From positions 1 to 48,975 of the forward strand of contig JARKQY010000050.1 in the NCBI GenBank assembly GCA_029974635.1: a stretch of DNA of 48,975 bases. Direction: 5' to 3'. The translations under genes and the position numbers were made by a program. The notes below the pieces were generated by a model. It ran no database searches, was not told the origin of the DNA, and worked only from the letters and a program-made list of their open reading frames with translations. This stretch comes from Bacillota bacterium (GTDB lineage: Bacteria; Bacillota; UBA4882; UBA8346). This document shows positions 45,701 through 48,975 of the stretch, piece after piece (the stretch's first letter is position 1; each line of letters starts with the position of its first letter).

Positions 45701-48700
45701 TTTTTTATCAAAACGGCAAACGGCACATATGCCACATCCAGCCTGTCGACATACTTTCATCCGGGAATAGTTTAGCGCCGGGAGGAACCTACCTGATTAC
45801 CGGCGGCTGTGGCGGACTGGGGCTGCTGTTTGCGGAGCATTTGGCCAGGCGCGCCAATACGAGAGGAGAAATGCTGAATCTGATCCTAACCGGGAGGTCC
45901 CCGCTGGAGCCGCAAAGACAATGGCGGCTTAAAGCATTGGAGGATCTGGGCGGTGGGGTCGTTTATCTGCAAGCGGATGTTTGTGATGAAAACAGCATGC
46001 GGGAAGGATTAAGCAATGCCAAAGAACGTTTTGGCCGGATCAATGGTGTCTTTCATGCCGCCGGGATAGCTGATGCCCAAAGCGTCCTTACCAAAGAATT
46101 GACTGTTTTCCAACAGGTGCTGGCTCCCAAGATAGAGGGAACACTGCTCCTGGATGAGCTGCTGCAAGATGAAGCGCCGGATTTTGTCTGTTATTTCTCC
46201 TCTTCCTCCGCCATACTGGGCGATTTCGGTTCCTGCGACTATGCCGTCGCCAACCGGTTTTTAATGGCCTATGGCGCTTACCGGAACCGGCAGCGCCAAA
46301 AAGGGAAACTTGATGGCCGGACCATCGTGATCAATTGGCCGTTATGGAAGGATGGCGGCATGCATGTGGGTGAAGCCGAGAATACCGAGATGTATCTAAA
46401 ATCCAGCGGCCAAAGACTTTTAAGGGAGGATGAAGGCCTCCGGATTTTTGAAAACATATTCATGGATGATAAGAATCAATATTTGGTTTTGGCCGGGCAG
46501 CCCCACCGGATTCAGCGATTTTTAGGTTTATCCCAAATACAGGATACGCCTTCAGTCCCAGTGGAAGCCACTCTCGCAAAACGGGTGGCGATGCAGGAGT
46601 TAGATGTAGAAGAATGCCTGGAGTGGGATTTGAAAGAGCTCATCCACAAAATGCTCAAAATCTCCCACGATATGTTAAACCGGGATGACAACCTGGCGGA
46701 TTTCGGGTTTGATTCCATTGGTTTGGCGCAGTTTGCCAATGAATTAACCGGCCATTACGGAATCGAGATTACTCCTGCTTTGTTCTTCAGTCATTCCACG
46801 CTGGGAAAGCTGATAAAATATTTTCTGCAAGAGCATCAAGAAGTGGTTCAGGCATTTTATCGGGAAACCGCCGTCGCCGTGGAAGTTGGTCCGCAAAGTA
46901 TTCCGGCGGAAAACAGTCTGCCGGAGTCACCCCGGGTTGTAGTAGCGCACGATGACGATATCCCCCAGAGTGAAACCCGGGATGACGACGAGCCCATCGC
47001 CATTATCGGCATGAGCGGACGGTTTCCGCAAGCCCGGAATATTGATGAACTATGGCAGATTCTCATGGCAGGGCAGGAGGTGGTGGCGGAATTTCCTGAA
47101 GATCGCCTGCAGAGTGAAGGCTCCGGCACAACTAGGTGGAAATGCGGCTGTATCCCCGGTGTCAGCGAATTTGACCCTTTGTTTTTCGAGATTTCACCTC
47201 TGGAAGCGGAAAATATGGACCCCAGACAACGGTTGCTGCTCCAGGAATCATGGCAGGCCTTGGAAGACGCCGGATATGGTCCGGTCCAGCTCAAAAAGAA
47301 CAAAATGGGCATGTTCGTGGGTGTTGAACATGGAACGTACCGGGAGCTTACTAATGGAACGGGCAGTATTACCGCAAATCATGAAGGAATCCTGGCTGCG
47401 CGGCTGGCCTACTTTTTGGACTTTTCAGGCCCGGTGATGGCGGTTAACACGGCTTGTTCCTCGGGACTGGTGGCCGCCCATCAAGCGATTTTGAGTCTGC
47501 GCAACCATGAATGCGATACCGCCATTGCCGCGGCGGCAAACCTGATATTAACCCCGGATATGATTGCAGCCATGGCTGATGCCGGGATGCTATCGCCGGA
47601 CGGCAGGTGTTACGCTTTTGATAAAAGGGCTAACGGCATGGTTCCCGGCGAGGCGGTTGTCGCCGTCGTCCTCAAACGGTTATCCCGGGCAAAAGCCGAC
47701 GGTGATCCCATTTATGCCGTCATCCGGGGCAGCGGCGTCAACTTTGACGGCAAAACCAACGGCATTACCGCACCCAACGGCATTGCCCAAACCGATCTAT
47801 TAAAATCCGTGTATGATCAATACCATATCAATCCGGATGAGATCGAATATATTGTCACTCACGGAACCGGGACGAAACTGGGGGACCCTGTCGAGGTCAA
47901 TGCCTTGAATGATGCGTTTAAGGATTATCCGATCCGGAAAGGTTATTGCGCCATTACCTCCGCCAAGACAAATTTCGGCCATACCCTGGCAGCCTCCGGC
48001 CTGGTCAGCTTAGTCAATCTGGTGCAAGCGGTCCGCCATCGGACGATCCCGGCAAGCCTGCACTGTGAAGCGGAAAATGATTATATCATTTGGAAGGACA
48101 GTCCTTTTTATGTGAATAAAGTGAAACGGTCCTGGTTATGTAATGAAGGCAAAGGTTTGACGGGAGCCGTAAGCGCCTTTGGAATGAGTGGTACCAATGT
48201 TCATATGGTGATTCAGAGTTATTCGCCCGGAGAGGAAAGTGTCTTTACGGAGCCGGCCCCGTGCTATCTTTTGGCCTTTTCGGCCAAGACCGGGGATGCT
48301 TTGGCGGAAATCATCGCTAACATGATTGGGTGGTTCCGGCATCAAGACGTTACTGCGGCAGAAATGGCGAAAATCAGCTATACCCTGTTGGAAGGCAGGC
48401 ACCATTTCGACTACCGTTGCGCCATCGTCATTCAGGATGGAGAAGATCCGATTTATGCATTAAAACAGTTGCAGGGCAAGGAGAAATTGCCTAATCTATT
48501 TCAAGGAAAGGTTCTGCCGGGTTTCACGGGCCAAAAGGAGATGCGCCGGCACGCGGAAGAGCTGCTAAAACAAAGCCAATCCTTGAAGGGGAACAAACCT
48601 AAATACCAGGAAATACTTTATGCGTTGGCGGACCTTTATTGCCAGGGTTACGAGATTTCATGGCAGACTTTATTCGGTGCCACTACACCCCGGCGCGTTC

Positions 48701-48975
48701 ACCTGCCAGGCTATCCATTTGCCAGAGAGCAATACTGGGTGGCAGCGGCGGGGAAACCGGGAGATGAAGCCGCCGCTAGTGCAACAATAGCCGTCAAGCT
48801 GCATCCGTTATTGCACCAAAACACCTCGGACCTGAGGGAACAAAGGTACAGCAGTACATTTAGCGGAAACGAGTTTTTCCTCAGGGACCATATCGTCAAA
48901 TCCCGGCGGGTATTGCCCGGGGTAGCCTATCTGGAGATGGCCCGGGCGGCGGTAAAGGAAGCATTGGGAACCGCC
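39742..48975 (+). CDS. trans-AT PKS, second megasynthase (runs off the right edge)
   Basis: From ATG 39742 (AAGGGG ribosome binding site) the frame is open for 3078 codons to the edge. Order: ACP (Ser37, GFESV), ACP (Ser129, GYESV), KS3 (Cys378, His513, His560), an ACP-like insert with Gln735 in place of the carrier Ser (about 704-775), the rest of the KS flank ending LPTYPFARERYWV, ACP (Ser1019, GFNSI), KS4 (Cys1295 in ETACSSS, His1430, His1477), KR (TGGCGGLG 2020-2027, Tyr2167; HAAGIADAQ lacks the second Asp of the LDD motif), ACP (Ser2325, GFDSI), KS5 (Cys2572 in NTACSSG, His2707, NFGH His2747), then a DH that starts near 3015 with His3050 and LPG and is cut by the edge. No AT domain occurs. 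The KS3 module has no KR or DH of its own. Confidence 0.95.
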   Translation, partial: MKNQTQQKLAEIISGILEIDLNGIDEATHFGEYGFESVTMTELADQVNREFGVKITPAFLYENNTVEALSRALGQEVGPDTKASLADEATEPRLPKLKMELIELAAEIIGMAAAEIQDDDHFGELGYESVALGELAEKITRAYGIEVTPVLLYEKNTIRELAADLHAKLTERHPVPEYPVNPAESFQNKAINPENIRKIYIMEDQNQTGIAIVGMAGIFPQSENLEEFWEHLIREECVVGNIPPDREELVQWREAMKTADSAAPEPQGGFLKEVDKFDPLFFNIAPKEAELMDPQQRLFLEIVWHALEEAGYCKSRLAGSNTGVFVGISSNDYTDIQTYQDLPVNAFSATGKAYSILANRISYYFDFHGPSQAVDTACSSSLVALHYAAESIRRGECDLAVAGGVNILLSPAYYQAFMDAGMLSPDGRCRTFDKNAAGYVRGEGVAALVLKPLSRAILDGDHIHGIIKATQVNHGGRAHSLTAPNPDAQAELLVKAYRKSGVDPATVGYIEAHGTGTKLGDPIEIQALKKAFGILYQDWERPAVNRKHCGIGSVKTNIGHLEAAAGMAGIIKVLLAMKHKRIPPTVNFTELNPYIELEGSPFYIVNQTVAWEQPQEKGRLAPRRAGVSSFGFGGANAHVVLEEYPGFTRQCRDNQPGGPQIIVFSARNQQRLTEYLTKIIAFLEKVLQPGSGVAAPLTPPNDIQDELRQLIAGWLHVKPQDISSTEDIFEFGLDQFSFTQIIEQLGSRWQIELPVAEMLKLRTIAEIAADINQRRINAAVKEEVYLSSPLSGELEADLPLDHVAYTLQTGREPQEERLALVVSSLEELHEALRSIAQGSNPGCPCFRGKVPVNKGNLHQYFENEAGREYLRKTCNQRQLEILAKLWVEGVTVDWELLYENHSPQRIPLPTYPFARERYWVSGTGINKNNLANHYRRRKSTIRRWNERITGNEPLDGGGNQLFSEEDGISGQNRSHAGPEPPELFHRVRELLIHKTAHLLKLKPEDINVETEFNSYGFNSITLIEFAAELDREFQIEITPTIFYDRSTLDRFAGYLVEQFYDVFQNYFGMDAAANNAGNDMQSANRRMGISGRRLSVKQKIPLLPLSQAKVKSIGDPSDLNHHSAGPIAIIGMSGQFPMADDVHQFWENLLQNAHCITEIPKSRWDWQSYYGDPTKETDKTNIKWGGFMNGIEEFDPLFFGISPKEAELMDPQQRLLMIHVWKCIEDAGYAPRSLSGTRTGILVGTAQCGYSNLMTKLNVPVESYTATSTVASVGPNRMSYFLNLHGPSEPIETACSSSLVAIHKAVVMLQDGSCEMAIAGGIHTMVTPDFHISLSKAGMLSEDGSCKTFSAKADGYVRGEGVGILFLKPLAAAQRDGDHIYGLILGGAVNHGGRTNSLTAPNPRAQAELIKEAYQKAGIDPQTVTYIEAHGTGTKLGDPIEIEGLKTAFDELNQGAGVQRTNQGYCGLGSVKTNIGHLELAAGVAGVIKVLLQLKHRTLVKSLHCDAINPYIQLDGSPFYIVRENQEWKALADDQGNAIPRRVGVSSFGFGGVNSHVVIEEYVPPQTADCQNGKNRLQWERLIIVLSAKNERRLNDYVKHLLAALEERGFTDGDLPDIAYTLQAGREAMEERLALVVASLDELKKALAALGNGSEPECPVFRGNIHYSKERITAFFENQEGREYIARIYENNKTETLARLWVEGVAVRWESLYKDSWFQRVSLPTYPFAAEPYWVSAPEINSNAGKEPVSGRSHSDPLLSRSKQESSIPIASAEASSEASASDAAIMTFEEVWREQALPENSAGEIKHLVCFLSSPANQQVITEILAGLHWEAGRPPNLIFVSPDARYEKVSQNVYHIVPDDLPTYTEAFRGIREDYGEIDAVFYLLPLEDPGWIADYSHLVYWLQAIAHSKLKIRRILVAAQFENELAHCYLESWIGFERSLGLVLPNTQLAVIFQDAKDQKGQSLLQDWLPKLRAELTASKCQSVFYQNGKRHICHIQPVDILSSGNSLAPGGTYLITGGCGGLGLLFAEHLARRANTRGEMLNLILTGRSPLEPQRQWRLKALEDLGGGVVYLQADVCDENSMREGLSNAKERFGRINGVFHAAGIADAQSVLTKELTVFQQVLAPKIEGTLLLDELLQDEAPDFVCYFSSSSAILGDFGSCDYAVANRFLMAYGAYRNRQRQKGKLDGRTIVINWPLWKDGGMHVGEAENTEMYLKSSGQRLLREDEGLRIFENIFMDDKNQYLVLAGQPHRIQRFLGLSQIQDTPSVPVEATLAKRVAMQELDVEECLEWDLKELIHKMLKISHDMLNRDDNLADFGFDSIGLAQFANELTGHYGIEITPALFFSHSTLGKLIKYFLQEHQEVVQAFYRETAVAVEVGPQSIPAENSLPESPRVVVAHDDDIPQSETRDDDEPIAIIGMSGRFPQARNIDELWQILMAGQEVVAEFPEDRLQSEGSGTTRWKCGCIPGVSEFDPLFFEISPLEAENMDPRQRLLLQESWQALEDAGYGPVQLKKNKMGMFVGVEHGTYRELTNGTGSITANHEGILAARLAYFLDFSGPVMAVNTACSSGLVAAHQAILSLRNHECDTAIAAAANLILTPDMIAAMADAGMLSPDGRCYAFDKRANGMVPGEAVVAVVLKRLSRAKADGDPIYAVIRGSGVNFDGKTNGITAPNGIAQTDLLKSVYDQYHINPDEIEYIVTHGTGTKLGDPVEVNALNDAFKDYPIRKGYCAITSAKTNFGHTLAASGLVSLVNLVQAVRHRTIPASLHCEAENDYIIWKDSPFYVNKVKRSWLCNEGKGLTGAVSAFGMSGTNVHMVIQSYSPGEESVFTEPAPCYLLAFSAKTGDALAEIIANMIGWFRHQDVTAAEMAKISYTLLEGRHHFDYRCAIVIQDGEDPIYALKQLQGKEKLPNLFQGKVLPGFTGQKEMRRHAEELLKQSQSLKGNKPKYQEILYALADLYCQGYEISWQTLFGATTPRRVHLPGYPFAREQYWVAAAGKPGDEAAASATIAVKLHPLLHQNTSDLREQRYSSTFSGNEFFLRDHIVKSRRVLPGVAYLEMARAAVKEALGTA

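Noticed and set aside
1..48975. rRNA, tRNA, IS elements, prophage or CRISPR arrays
   Set aside because: I saw no tRNA-like cloverleaf, rRNA segment, transposase or integrase, or spaced repeat array in the window.

Overview
The window reads as chromosome from a spore-forming Firmicute that probably has an outer membrane. Strong AGGAGG-type ribosome binding sites, TTG/GTG starts and Rho-independent terminators are Firmicute-like. A BclB-type collagen-like exosporium protein (12404-13330) points to spores. An OmpA-type peptidoglycan-binding protein (13666-14736) and a protein ending like an outer-membrane beta-barrel (20115-21002) point to a diderm envelope. Negativicutes or a Limnochordia/Hydrogenispora-like lineage would fit; this is inference, since no rRNA or other taxonomic marker is present.

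Layout. 1-1500: remains of a DUF1048/ABC-2 exporter operon in which a deletion fused the first codons of the ATPase to the permease. 1702-3407: divergent LysR regulator and LysE-type exporter. 3636-9572 (minus strand): a Kdp high-affinity K+ uptake operon, small membrane ORF-kdpF-kdpA-kdpB-kdpC-short kdpD. A separate histidine kinase and a receiver-TPR response regulator (9864-12270) diverge from it. 12404-16858: collagen-like spore surface protein, OmpA-like protein, ROK regulator and HU. 17446-20024: a 7TM-type NarL-family two-component system, followed by the beta-barrel-like protein, a CPBP-like membrane protein, a PIN-domain remnant, YibE/F and a frameshifted DUF362 ferredoxin-like gene.

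24739 to the right edge: a trans-acyltransferase polyketide synthase cluster that runs off the window. Behind a good sigmaA-type promoter and an upstream dyad come a discrete acyl-hydrolase-type AT, an AT-ER (PfaD-like) fusion, a 3039-residue megasynthase (FkbH-ACP-KS-KR-ACP-KS-DH), an MFS exporter, and a second megasynthase open to the end of the window (ACP-ACP-KS[degenerate ACP]-ACP-KS-KR-ACP-KS-DH...). None of the modules carries its own AT, so the discrete AT must load them. The FkbH domain predicts a glycerate-derived (or related hydroxyacyl) starter.

The most unusual items are: an ACP-like domain lacking its phosphopantetheine serine, inserted into the flanking subdomain after the third KS; a family of roughly 100-bp inverted repeats that, by eye, occurs only in the gaps between the PKS genes; a ten-base sequence shared between the PKS upstream dyad and direct repeats in front of the NarL-type regulator; and a Kdp sensor split into separate proteins, with a partner regulator that has no recognisable DNA-binding domain.
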